A stretch of DNA of 64,000 nt from Heliopora coerulea (GCA_030142905.1 JASJOG010000017.1:3100501-3164500); one strand, 5' to 3'. Shown: positions 35,832-44,440, numbered from the stretch's first letter. Numbers and translations are program-made. The notes: generated from the letters alone by a model not told the origin.

Positions 35832-35875
35832 GTCGCTACTCTGAGTTTCACGTGCTCAGGCGATCATCAGGCAAC
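35832..35875 (-). ncRNA. Hammerhead-ribozyme-like fold in Penelope 3' region, copy A
   Basis: On the minus strand: stem I GTTGC with GCGAC (one G-T wobble), core CTGATGA, a weak stem II, GAAA, short stem III ACT/AGT, and GTA as cleavage triplet before GCGAC. The order and spacing match the minimal hammerheads reported in Penelope-like elements. Stem II is poor here (CG/CG only), so activity is doubtful. It lies about 20 bp after the stop codon of the GIY-YIG frame. Confidence 0.6.
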
Positions 35876-35892
35876 TGACAGATGAGATTTAA

Positions 35893-36534
35893 TTATTCAC
35901 ATATATACAGGTAACAAAAGTTTAAAAGAAGTGTTTGGTTACATGTCGGCATTCGCTGAATAGTTCGGACCGTCTGTTCAAAATGTTTTTCCCTTGTCTC
36001 TTTAGGATAAGCAACTTTTCTTCGAGGCACAGGCGCCATTTTCTTGATCCTGCCTTGCATGATGGAATTTGCTTGATGATATCCCACGCGATTGTGTATT
36101 TGCGTTTGTTGTTTCCAAATGTGTTCCAGGTTCCAAATGTGTTTTGAAAGCTCTGTTTCGTTTAAGTATTTTTTGTTGTTGAGAGATTTGCAGTGATTTC
36201 GGAACCTAGTTTTGAAATCGTTACCTGTTACGCCTATGTATGTCTTCGTCTCGTTGTTGTCAGTGGTCGTTATTCTTGCCTTGTAAAGGACGCTGGTTTG
36301 CAGACAAATGCCTTTTACAGGGCATTGTTCAGGGTTTCTACAGTTACATAGTCGAGTGTTTTTTGTGTAAGATGGTTTCTCTTGGTTGTCGTGTCGCTTC
36401 AGTATTGTATTGTTGTGCCTTTTAATAAATGTTTCCATGTTTTCGCAGCAGCTGTAACTAACACGGATAGTGTGTCTGTTGAATAGTTTGTGTAGTTTGT
36501 TGTTTGGTGGGAAGTGTTTGTCGATTAGTTGCAA
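35893..36534 (-). pseudogene. Penelope-like element GIY-YIG endonuclease domain, copy A
   Basis: 213 codons including CNCRNPEQCPVKGICLQTSV (zinc-finger-like Cys cluster), VLYKARITT, KTYIGVTGNDFKTRFRNH (GIY-YIG core written as TYIGVT, with the catalytic Arg region) and LNETELSKHIW. This is the C-terminal nuclease of Penelope-like reverse transcriptases, which nicks target DNA. The RT domain is missing because the copy is truncated. The last about 40 residues no longer match, suggesting a frameshift near 36030. Confidence 0.82.
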
Positions 36535-36705
36535 GAAGTCGCGTGCGATGTTAGTTTTGACGTTTTTGCTGTAGTTTTGCTGTTAGTTTTGACGTTTTTG
36601 CTGTAGTTTTGCTGTTAGTTTTGACGTTTTTACTAACATCGCTTGCGACTTCTTGCAACTAATCGACAAACACTTCCCACCAAACAACAAACTACACAAG
36701 AAAAG
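36485..36705. repeat. Inverted duplication at the Penelope 5' truncation, with internal tandem repeat
   Basis: 36485-36555 and 36633-36701 are near-identical inverted copies, both containing the start of the truncated coding region. Between them a TTAGTTTTGACGTTTTTGCTG-type unit of about 33 bp is repeated roughly 2.5 times. Head-to-head partial copies are a known outcome of Penelope-like integration. Confidence 0.8.
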
Positions 36706-36934
36706 TCAGTGTGGAACACTACACTGAAGTGTTCCATATTGATTTCTCTCCAAAACTTTTCTTTTTAAATATGTATGTTTCACTGATCATGTTAGGAGGG
36801 CACAAGTAGTTAACACTTCATTATCAAAGCGAACATCAGTAATTCCCATCTTTAATTTGGCACCATTCATTTTACACAATTCATTTTATATGCTTATCTC
36901 CTTCCCACTGTTGGTTAAAATTGACTGTAATTAC

Positions 36935-37103
36935 CATCCCAATCTTCACGGCAATCCTTAGGTTGCTCAAGTTGACAGCAACCATTATCATGTGGAAGTC
37001 GAATTTCTGTTAGACTGGCAATTTCTTTTAGTAGCTTGGCTGAAGCTGCACTGTGTCCTTTTAATTCCAGTACATGAAAGACTAGTACTTGTACACTGGT
37101 TGG
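36935..37103 (-). CDS. Exon of the unidentified minus-strand gene
   Basis: Acceptor gtggttcctag and donor GATG|gtaatt bound 56 codons in one frame, PTSVQVLVFHVLELKGHSAA onward through LLKEIASLTEIRLP and GCCQLEQPKDCREDWD. Leucine-rich helix followed by a Cys-containing acidic segment. Starts phase 0, ends phase 1; the next exon found (35369) starts phase 0, so one exon is missing between them. No family recognised. Confidence 0.5.
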
Positions 37104-37640
37104 CTAGGAACCACAAGAACTTTTTCTGGTTTTTTCTGTGTAAATGCATTGAGAAATTCTGGCATTGTCTTGAATGACCACATTCTTAGGGGTATTTGTA
37201 AGATTACTGGTTGAAAATATATCAAGAGGTGGTTGTGATTGTCATTTTTGTGGACAATGAGGTGGTGGTTGTATAAAAAGGTTTAGGTATTTTAATCTAT
37301 GATGGGTTGCTAATTCATCTCCTAATTACTTTATTGCTACTGAACTTATTGAGAGGCAAAAGTGCACTTTGGTATTATACTCTGGCTAATGACTGTTAAT
37401 TTTGCTTGTCAAAGGGTTAGTGGCATAGGACCAGTTTACTGCAGCCCATGAAAGGAGAAATAGGATGACTTCTTGCCTCAATAGTCTGAAGTCACACCTT
37501 GGGCAAGTGAATAGTTTCTGAACCTCCCTTCTACTAAGGTTACAGAATTTGGTCTTTCTGGGCATTGAGGTGGGCTTGTGGATCTTTGAGGGGGTCTTTT
37601 TTCCTTGGTGACTAGTTTTGGGCAAGTAATTTGTGAATTT
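37104..37640. other. No recognised gene
   Basis: A 79-codon minus-strand frame (37625-37386) contains FTCPRCDFRLL but has no splice context and no family I can name. Confidence 0.4.
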
Positions 37641-37642
37641 AA

Positions 37643-37714
37643 AGTAAAGTGTCTTTATTTATATTTGATAACCCTATCAGCTACCTAGGCTGTTCTTCCC
37701 AGAGGTCCAGTGTT
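37643..37714 (-). mobile_element. 5'-truncated SINE, 3' tail only
   Basis: Nearly the same sequence as the tail of the tRNA-derived SINE at 61801-62135 (plus strand: GATAACCCTATCAGCTACC, then CTGTTCTTCCCAGAGGTCCA). Its head is absent. Confidence 0.65.
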
Positions 37715-37917
37715 ACTAATAGACCATGAAATTATAGTTTGCCAGTGTTGATGAGATTTTCTTGTTAAAACTGCCCTCAAAATGCAGGAAATAGCTCTTC
37801 GGACAACCAAGTAATCAAACATTTTCTGCAGAGCATCCTGCTGCCGGACCCCCCTAGGTATGTCTCATACCTTTGGCACTCGGAAACTAGTCACAGAATA
37901 TTCTAGATCCACCGATG

Positions 37918-38230
37918 CACATATATAGATCCGACACGGTTATGATTTTCTTTTGTATTATCCTCATGAATTTTTAATGAATTTTATAAGTAATATTTAA
38001 AAACCGAGCAGGGGTGTTTTAGACCCGAGAAAGCACGAACTGCGAATTTTTTAAATGTCTTATAAAATGAGCCTCCTAATACGCTAATTCGTGAGGAAAG
38101 TTTGGAAATTTATCTTTCGTAAGCCGAAAAAATTGAACTTCTTCTTCACGTATAAAGGCACATGTATCTTTATCACATATATAGATCCGACACGCTTATG
38201 ATTTTCTTTTGTCTTTTCCTCATGAATTTT
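37918..38230. repeat. 57-bp direct repeats flanking about 200 bp
   Basis: 37918-37974 and 38174-38230 both read CACATATATAGATCCGACAC then TTATGATTTTCTTTTGT with few differences. They might be terminal direct repeats of a small element or a segmental duplication. No ORF between them. Confidence 0.7.
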
Positions 38231-38234
38231 AGAA

Positions 38235-38243
38235 ATATATATG

Positions 38244-38275
<32 letters not shown>

Positions 38276-38282
38276 TGTATTT
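38235..38282. repeat. (ATGT)n microsatellite
   Basis: TATG/ATGT tetranucleotide run joined to a short TA run. Confidence 0.9.
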
Positions 38283-38289
38283 AACTCCT

Positions 38290-38672
38290 AAAAAGACCTA
38301 AGAAAGACCTATAAAGACCTAAAGTCCTAATGTATAGCCAGCTTGATAGTGGGCATAGGAATGTTGGAGGGCCATGGCCCAGGTATAAAGACAAGCTTAA
38401 GAGTAATCTTGCAGCTGTCAGCATACCGTATGGGACTTTTGAGCAAGTGGCCTTGGAACGGAAAGACTGGAGAGCTGTACCATGATGGAATAAGGAACTT
38501 TCAATCCAGCCGTATTCATCGGCTGCAAGAAGCAAGAAAAAGGACAAAAGCGTCATCGAACAAACCAGCAACTTTGTCCCGTAATTATCACTTTTGCACC
38601 ATCTGTGGTCTTGTCTGCAAATCTTTGGCGGGACTAAAATGTCATGCCCGACATAAACACCCAAACTGAAGT
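38290..38672 (+). pseudogene. 3' end of a non-LTR retroelement ORF with C2H2-type terminal motif
   Basis: Plus-strand reading gives RYKDKLKSNLAAVSIPYGTF and ALERKDWRAV in one frame, then YHDGIRNFQSSRIHRLQEA and CTICGLVCKSLAGLKCHARH in another. This is the usual C-terminus of endonuclease-RT ORFs (RYKD.LK...L, W....R...FE..R, then a single CxxC...HxxxxH finger). One frameshift near 38480 separates the parts, and everything 5' is missing. Confidence 0.65.
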
Positions 38673-38713
38673 AGTTGTTGGATACTGATACGTCGAAATC
38701 GACGGGAGAGTTT

Positions 38714-38715
<2 letters not shown>

Positions 38716-38777
<62 letters not shown>

Positions 38778-38870
38778 TGTATGTATATATAAATGAATGA
38801 ATGTTTGCTTAAAATAAGTTCGTTACTACACATATTTTGTGTTGGTTATATATGTATATATATATATACA

Positions 38871-38916
<46 letters not shown>

Positions 38917-38930
38917 CATATATATAGCAA
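38716..38930. repeat. (TA)n / (TATG)n / (CATA)n microsatellites
   Basis: TA run, TATG run, short unique spacer, then CATA and TA runs, forming a large imperfect palindrome. Confidence 0.9.
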
Positions 38931-39290
38931 ATTGCAAAAATTATGGCACAAAACATATCAACATATAAACATATCAAGACCATTGTATCTTCATTTTATT
39001 CTCACTTTAATGGTCAGTAAGAGGGTATGTTATGTGGTTTTTGGTACATTCGTTGGCCAGTCTAATGTATTAAGATTGATAAAAGTATTCACAGTAACAG
39101 ATTTGCCTATACATGCTGGGTTTTTTTATATGTTCATGTCTGCCAAAATTTATGCAATCTGCTGTATATACATATATATACAGTATATGTATATGCCGAA
39201 TAGATGTAACAGAAGTGTCACAGATATGACATGGATATCTAGAGCGCCCAATACCGTAATAGGTAAAGCGAAAACGCAAATCAAGGGCAA
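38931..39290. other. No recognised gene
   Basis: AT-rich DNA between microsatellites and Penelope copy B; a short ATACATATATATAC stretch at 39167-39192. Confidence 0.5.
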
Positions 39291-39785
39291 ATTTTTGCTT
39301 GCTGTCGCTACTCTGAGTTTCACGCGCTTAGGCGATCATCAGGCCACTGACAGATCATTTATTTATTCATACTATTAAATATTACGTTAGGTGGTGTCTT
39401 GTTACATGTCGGCACATGGTGAGAAGTTCTGATCTACTGTTTAGGAGATTTTTCTTACGTCCCTTCATTATTATCAATTTTTCCTCCAGGAATAAGTTAC
39501 ATCTCGTTCATCCAATTTTGCACGACGGAATTTGTTTCAGAATAGACCATTTAGTTGTGAAGTTGCGGTTCGCAGTCTTTAGTTTCCAAATAAATTTCGA
39601 CAATTCGGTCTCGTTAGCATATTTCCGGTTTTTGAGGGATTTCATGTGATTTCGGTATCTCTCTTTGAAAGCGTTGGCAGTAACACCAATATAGGCTTTT
39701 TTCTCTAAGTTTTGTAAGGTTTTCAAAAGCTTTATCTTGGCAGCTATAAATGGTTTTAAAACTTGGGACAAGGAGGTTTTTGATA
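39291..39785 (-). mobile_element. Penelope-like retroelement, 5'-truncated copy B
   Basis: Minus-strand GIY-YIG region encodes AYIGVTANAFKERYRNHMKS and YANETELSKFIWKLK, then, after a frameshift near 39510, LEEKLIIMKGRKKNLLNSRS and the end CRHVTRHHLT with its stop near 39390. The 3' part contains the hammerhead-like fold at 39347-39304. The truncated 5' side abuts a TA/CATA microsatellite at 39788. Same family as copies A and C. Confidence 0.78.
39304..39347 (-). ncRNA. Hammerhead-ribozyme-like fold in Penelope 3' region, copy B
   Basis: Minus strand: stem I GTGGC/GCGAC (one mismatch), core CTGATGA, stem II CGC/GCG around CTAA with an extra T-T at its base, GAAA, stem III ACT/AGT, and GTA before the stem I return strand. 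Stem II is better than in copy A. Located just after the stop codon. Confidence 0.6.
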
Positions 39786-39787
39786 AG

Positions 39788-39826
<39 letters not shown>

Positions 39827-39910
39827 CATATACATATACACATACACATACATATACACATACATATACATATACATATATATATACATATACATATATA
39901 TATATATATG
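39788..39910. repeat. (TA)n/(CATA)n microsatellite
   Basis: Pure TA run followed by CATACA and CATATA units; separates two different Penelope-like fragments. Confidence 0.92.
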
Positions 39911-39924
39911 CGTTGAAGATTTGT

Positions 39925-40300
39925 AATCCAAGCATGTTTATGTTTACAATAACGTTCTCCGGATTGCGGTTTTTCTAGTACGAGCTTTCAACTTGGTGCT
40001 TCAAGTCTTCGTCAGGTTGTGTGGGATTGTTCTGGGTGAGATATTTTTATGTGTGCTTGATTGGGTAGGCGTAGCGAATGTCTGATTGGTTGGCTGGTCT
40101 GGTCGCTGATTGGTTGGTTTTGGAAGGGGTTGATTGGTTGGTTTTGTTTGGCGTTCCTATTGGTGGCTTTTGATCCTCTGGAGATGTTTTGGTGTTGTTG
40201 AAGTTGTTGGTATGCTGCGAGGATGTCGATGTGTCTGTTAACTGCGAGGTTCTCTAGGCTGTGCCACGTTTCTTTGAATTCCCTTACTAAGTGTCAGATG
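39925..40300 (-). mobile_element. Penelope-like 3' region of a different subfamily (copy D)
   Basis: The minus strand encodes a C-terminal tail, FKETWHSLENLAVNRHIDIL then AAYQQLQQHQN, as seen after the GIY-YIG domain of Penelope-like proteins. A 3' region with repeated CCAATCA units follows. Near the end, 40015-39980 reads CTGACGA, an ACTTG/CAAGT stem with a one-base bulge, and GAAA, a hammerhead-like order without a clear cleavage triplet. Confidence 0.5.
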
Positions 40301-40345
40301 GGGAACTCAGAAATTTTCTGAGATAAAGCTTGAGAACAAACTTTT
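40301..40345 (+). repeat. 45-bp direct repeat of the SINE-like body
   Basis: GGGGAACTCAGAAATTTTCT and the following bases up to ACAAACT recur at 40567-40611. This looks like a truncated second copy of the unit that ends in the hammerhead. Confidence 0.8.
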
Positions 40346-40491
40346 CATCATATATATCCAAGCTTACAAACATCTACACTTAGTAAGATGAAATTTACTT
40401 ATACACAATATCACATTACAGGTATGTTCAGCTTTCAAGTACGAAAGAGGCATATCAATATTGCGAACCAGGTCTCTAATTAACATCATAC

Positions 40492-40734
40492 TTGCCTTCT
40501 GAGACCCTACAGTTTAGTGGTGAAACAACCGTACCGGCAATCGGGAGACACGGGTTCGATTCCCGTTGGGGAACTCAGAAATTTTCTGAGATAAAGCTTG
40601 AGAACAAACTCTGGCATGGCTTAGGTGTACCACGTGTGGGACATTTGAGTTGCCTATATAATATAGGCTTCTCCATCCTGCTCGTCAGCACTACACTGAT
40701 GAGGCCCAGTAGGCCGAAACGGTTCCGTCTGTAG

Positions 40735-40735
<1 letters not shown>
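40492..40735 (+). mobile_element. tRNA-headed SINE-like unit ending in a hammerhead ribozyme
   Basis: 40510-40575 resembles a tRNA-Asp/Glu-type gene: GTTTAGTGGTGAAAC as A-box-like region and GGGTTCGATTCCCG as a perfect B box, 3' of which the unit continues through a body (40567-40690) to a hammerhead fold at 40690-40735 and a TA microsatellite tail. RNA polymerase III promoter boxes plus a structured 3' end suggest a SINE that borrowed its tail from a Penelope-like element. This origin is inference. Confidence 0.55.
40690..40735 (+). ncRNA. Complete hammerhead ribozyme (stem I open)
   Basis: All consensus parts are present in order. Stem I ACTACA (40690-40695) pairs exactly with TGTAGT (40730-40735). 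The core is CTGATGA (40696-40702), stem II GGCC/GGCC with a CAGTA loop, then GAAA (40716-40719). Stem III is ACGG/CCGT with a tiny loop, and the cleavage triplet is GTC with C at 40729. Self-cleavage would be predicted after 40729. No core position departs from consensus. Loop-loop contacts needed for fast cleavage cannot be judged because stem I is short. Confidence 0.85.
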
Positions 40736-40736
<1 letters not shown>

Positions 40737-40775
<39 letters not shown>

Positions 40776-40814
40776 CACATATATACATATACATATATAC
40801 ACATATATACATAT

Positions 40815-40866
<52 letters not shown>

Positions 40867-40871
40867 GTATG

Positions 40872-40932
<61 letters not shown>

Positions 40933-40960
40933 GTATATATATATACATATATACATACAT
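40737..40960. repeat. (TA)n/(CATA)n/(CA)n compound microsatellite
   Basis: About 220 bp of TA, CATA and CA runs. Long ORFs here (Tyr/Ile repeats) are artefacts. It is the insertion site of the Tc1-like element, whose TA target lies at 40960-40961. Confidence 0.95.
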
Positions 40961-40961
40961 A

Positions 40962-42571
40962 CAGTGCGAACCACAATATTAGTTTAAATACCAGTTTTCG
41001 TAAAAAGTCATTAAATTGACACCATTCTGGCTTGAAACTATTCTAGGTTGTTTAAATTATTAAAGAATACTTCAAAAACTTTGAATCGAGTTTAACAAAT
41101 TGATGTTGATGAAAAATTTTACCTTTATTTGATTTTTTTTCCTTTTTCTACTGACCCACGATATTAGTTTCATTTCGGAAAAACAAAGTTAAATGCATCA
41201 GGGTGAAATGAAAAATAATTTTTCATTAAATTTTTTATTGATATTGATTTATATTCAATGTTGACACATTGACACACAAGATTTTAGAAATTCACATAGT
41301 GATAAACTGGAAAACATGACAATTTAACTTATAAAAATTTTTTATTTATTTACATGGGCCCCGTGACGTCTGATTACTTCATACAGTCTTTCATTTGCCG
41401 AATCTGTGAGTTTCTTAATAGTGGACTTAGGGATGGAAGCTACGGATTCTTTTATTGCCATCCACAGGTCGCCTTTGGAGGAATACTGCTTCCCATTGGT
41501 ATAAACATGGCGCTTGATTATAGACCATAAGTTCTCAATGGGATTTAAGTCGGGCGAGTTTGGGGGCCAAACCATTAGCGTATCGTCTTTAAATCCAAGT
41601 GATTCTAAAAATTCAGTTGTAGCCTTTGCCGCATGGGATGGGGCATTGCCATGCACGAAGATGATCTTCTTCAGTCGTGACAAAGGAACGTCATCCAGCC
41701 ATGGCTCAAGTTCATTCTTCAGAAACTGGCAATACGTATCAGAGGTCAGTTTTACTCCTTCAGGCACACGAACAGGACCAATGAGCTCATCTCCAATGAT
41801 ACCAGCCCAAATCATCACGCCTCCACCTCCTTGTTGACGCCCCAGCCTCGTGGGAGCCTGCTCACCGTTATACACCCAACCTTTAGCCCAGCCATCAGGA
41901 CCGTCTAATGTAGCTCTCGACTCGTCGGTGAATAGGACAAACTTCGTGTCAGTTTTCATGTACTTCTTGGCCCAATCCAGACGCAAACGTTTGTGCCTTG
42001 AGGTCAAGGGAGGCCTTTTATCCGGACTCTTGATCGCAGCCATCTTCCAGAGGAGACGATTACGGGTGGTTTTTGCAACATCTGGTAGACCAGCCTCTTC
42101 AAAAATTCTTGCACTTGTGGCTCCAGGCATTCTACGGAGGCTTCTCTTCAATCGGTTCATATCTCGCTTTGTTACCGATTTCAAAACTCGACGATCAGAT
42201 CGAGGTTTCCTCTTGGAGGGATTTTTCAAAAATCTTTTGACTGTCACAACATGGCGATTTATTTTTCCAGCAATAGCTTCGGTTGTTGTACCCTTCGCTA
42301 TTTCTTTTATGATAATATTTTTCTCACCTTTGTTCAAGTCCTTACGACGTCCCATCGTGATGATTGATTTTTGAAACTAATACAGTGGACCACCTCTTTT
42401 ATAGAGGAACGCCTGGATTTTTCAATCAAGTGACCAATATGAAATGTAAACATTCCAACGATTGTTTCCACAATTTTCAAAAAAAACATCTCAAATTTTC
42501 ATGAATAATGCTACTTATTTAGAATATCTACTGCAAAAACTCTTACAAAACTAATACCGTGGGTCGCACTG
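40962..42571 (-). mobile_element. Full-length Tc1-like DNA transposon
   Basis: Terminal inverted repeats start CAGTGCGAACCACAATATTA (left) and, read inward from the right, CAGTGCGACCCACGGTATTA. TA dinucleotides flank both ends (40960-40961 and 42572-42573), the Tc1/mariner target duplication. Inner copies of the same site occur in direct orientation near 41153-41174 (GACCCACGATATTAGTTT) and, on the right, near 42375-42396 (GGTCCACTGTATTAGTTT read inward). This gives an IR/DR arrangement with two transposase sites per end. It contains a single transposase ORF. Confidence 0.9.
41342..42355 (-). CDS. Tc1-like transposase, one catalytic Asp replaced
   Basis: A 337-residue uninterrupted frame, normal length for Tc1 transposases. 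Residues 1-110 form two helix-turn-helix regions (paired-like), with a basic stretch NPSKRKPRSDRR between. The catalytic domain has FTDESR (first Asp), GWVYNGEQAPTRLGRQQGGG, FVHGNAPSHAAK where QDNAPxH is expected, and SPDLNPIENLW (final Glu, DD34E spacing). The second catalytic Asp is Gly, so the protein should bind DNA but not cut it. The start ATG is 42355. Confidence 0.93.
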   Translation of the reverse strand: MGRRKDLNKGEKNIIIKEIAKGTTTEAIAGKINRHVVTVKRFLKNPSKRKPRSDRRVLKSVTKRDMNRLKRSLRRMPGATSARIFEEAGLPDVAKTTRNRLLWKMAAIKSPDKRPPLTSRHKRLRLDWAKKYMKTDTKFVLFTDESRATLDGPDGWAKGWVYNGEQAPTRLGRQQGGGGVMIWAGIIGDELIGPVRVPEGVKLTSDTYCQFLKNELEPWLDDVPLSRLKKIIFVHGNAPSHAAKATTEFLESLGFKDDTLMVWPPNSPDLNPIENLWSIIKRHVYTNGKQYSSKGDLWMAIKESVASIPKSTIKKLTDSANERLYEVIRRHGAHVNK

Positions 42572-42589
42572 TATATAAATCAAAGACAA

Positions 42590-42717
42590 ATTTGGGCTTG
42601 CTGTCGCTACTCTGAGCTTCACGCGCTTAGGCGATCATCAGGCAACTGACAGATCATTTATTTATTCATACTCTTAAACATTACGTTAGGTGGTGTCTTG
42701 TTACATGTCGGCACTTC
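42590..42717 (-). mobile_element. Penelope-like 3' end, copy C, with hammerhead-like fold
   Basis: Same family as copies A and B: the minus strand ends CRHVTRHHLT then stop (about 42690-42715), then the fold at 42646-42603: stem I GTTGC/GCGAC, core CTGATGA, stem II CGC/GCG, GAAG (A15.1 changed to G), GTA. It starts right after the Tc1 insertion and is cut off after only about 10 codons. Confidence 0.65.
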
Positions 42718-42860
42718 GTGAGAACTTATTTGAAAAGTTATAAAGATATTGTGATAAAAAAGGCTGATATGGGATCTGCGGTGGTAGTTCGGGATATGGA
42801 AGATTATTGTAAGGAAGCAAGAGCCTCCACGCAATCACCTTCAACAGTGGCCATGCTGAA
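42718..42860 (+). pseudogene. Penelope-like RT N-terminal fragment
   Basis: The plus strand encodes YKDIVIKKADMGSAVVVRDM then EDYCKEA, matching the conserved start of Penelope-like reverse transcriptases (NIVIKPADKGGAVVV type). It abuts copy C in the opposite orientation, so two pieces of one family are joined tail to head-inverted, as at 36.5 kb. Similarity ends at about 42860. Confidence 0.55.
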
Positions 42861-44440
42861 ATGTTTTGAAATGCGTGACTACAACAAACACCAGAATTCA
42901 CTGCGCGTCTCGCATCTTTTGACGTCATTATGTATAAGGTCTATTAGCCGAAGAATTCGTGCACGAGAAGATAGAAAATAATCCACTCGACCGAGTGGTC
43001 ACTCTCTAATTGATTTAAATCTAGTTTTAAGGGAGTACATGTCGTATTTCCAAGAGCTTGAACACTCCTAAACATGATTTCTTAGGAAGGATTTAGTGTT
43101 GTGACTGTGTATTTACTCATGTATCATTGGTTCGTGGTCCAATCAAAAGGCTTAATTTCCCGAACATGGTAGAAAGTGGATCTAGACTATAGCAGAAGAT
43201 GACAAACAATTATTGATACTAAAATAGAAAGTTAGCCTGAAGCCCTGAAACACTTAAGAGCACAAGGGGTCCTCGTCGTTAAATGAACGCCATTCTAGGA
43301 AAAAATATAACTGTCCCCAGTTTTCATTATTTCGGCAACCTTATGTGCTCAACCTTTGCTAAATTCTTCTGCGTTGCAGCACGTCGAAATTTCACAATAT
43401 GCGACCAAGGCACAGGTGAGAGGCTATTTGGTCATTCTCATCAACCTAAATTTATAACATGTTGTAATGTACTAAGTTTAGCCTCAAATTACTTCTTTGA
43501 CAACGATCACGCTGACGGTGTTGTCGAAGCAACTCATGAACGATGCCATGCAAGGATCTTTACAAACTTGTTGAGACTTATGAAGGGATGGCTGAAATTT
43601 AATAAGCTTAAATCCCATTGTACTTACGTAGACCTGTTTTGCATTTCTAAACAGCTGTGTTAGCTCCAACAATTTCAACTCAAACTTTGCCCTATATTAG
43701 TTAAAACAAACATTTATTTAAAGTCAGCTGAATCAAGCAAGAAAAAGATTACGACCATTTTTCTATCAAGACCCGGCAAAAATAACATAAAAATTTTATG
43801 ATCATTGATGCGCTTTCCTTTAATACCTGGTGATTTAAATGATAGAAAGCATGGCGGTTAATCGGTTATGTTGATGCACGATTGTTGAAGTCAAGTAAAA
43901 AACACGTTATTGAGGCAGATTTCAATTGGGTGCAAAAATTTGCGCGGGCAATGTGGTTCTTTGAGTTGATTGACTAATATTGCGTGACGCAAAACGTCTA
44001 GTGAAAAAGTTGACTTCAAGTCAACTGTTTCACAATAGAACTGTCACTCATGCAAATTTTTACACTATATAAAAATCAGCTTTTAGGCATGCGAGAATTT
44101 CTTGCTTGAAGACCAAAGCAAACTTTTGTGAAACTCAAATATTTGTATTAATTATATCAAATTTATGGTGTATGAATTATATATCTAAACAGATTAAATA
44201 CATTTAATACATAATATATATTTATATGATATATGATATATTTAAAATATTAACTACAACTCGGAACAAACCGAATACGTTGCGCTACCAGTGGCGAGGT
44301 TGGATTAACGTTTTCCCCAAGGAATAGAAGGGCATGCATCCATGATTGTATTTCCCATAAAAATAAAACGTTTCAGTCCTATATATCAACAAGTACATCA
44401 CATTTCAACTGAACACAGCTACGCAATAGATAGCGGACTA
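42861..44440. other. No recognisable gene
   Basis: AT-rich DNA. The 126-codon plus-strand ORF at 43283-43663 resembles nothing I know. A short palindrome (AGTTGACTT/AAGTCAACT) lies near 44009-44029. Confidence 0.5.

Larger units (their letters stand above)
35816..36550 (-). mobile_element. Penelope-like retroelement, 5'-truncated copy A
   Basis: Minus-strand coding region for the C-terminal part of a Penelope-like polyprotein, then a 3' region with the hammerhead-like fold at 35875-35832. A TA-rich microsatellite follows. At its truncated 5' side it is joined to an inverted piece of itself (36485-36705), a rearrangement typical of Penelope-like elements. Confidence 0.8.

Noticed and set aside
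36992..37177. 61-codon plus-strand ORF
   Set aside because: Shadow of the better supported minus-strand exon 37103-36935.
40575..40976. Long Tyr/Ile-rich minus-strand ORFs
   Set aside because: Read-through of TA/CATA/CA microsatellites.
41514..42374. Plus-strand ORFs opposite the Tc1-like transposase
   Set aside because: Shadows of the 337-residue minus-strand transposase.
43283..43663. 126-codon plus-strand ORF
   Set aside because: No family resemblance, no splice or transposon context; within the length expected by chance in 64 kb.
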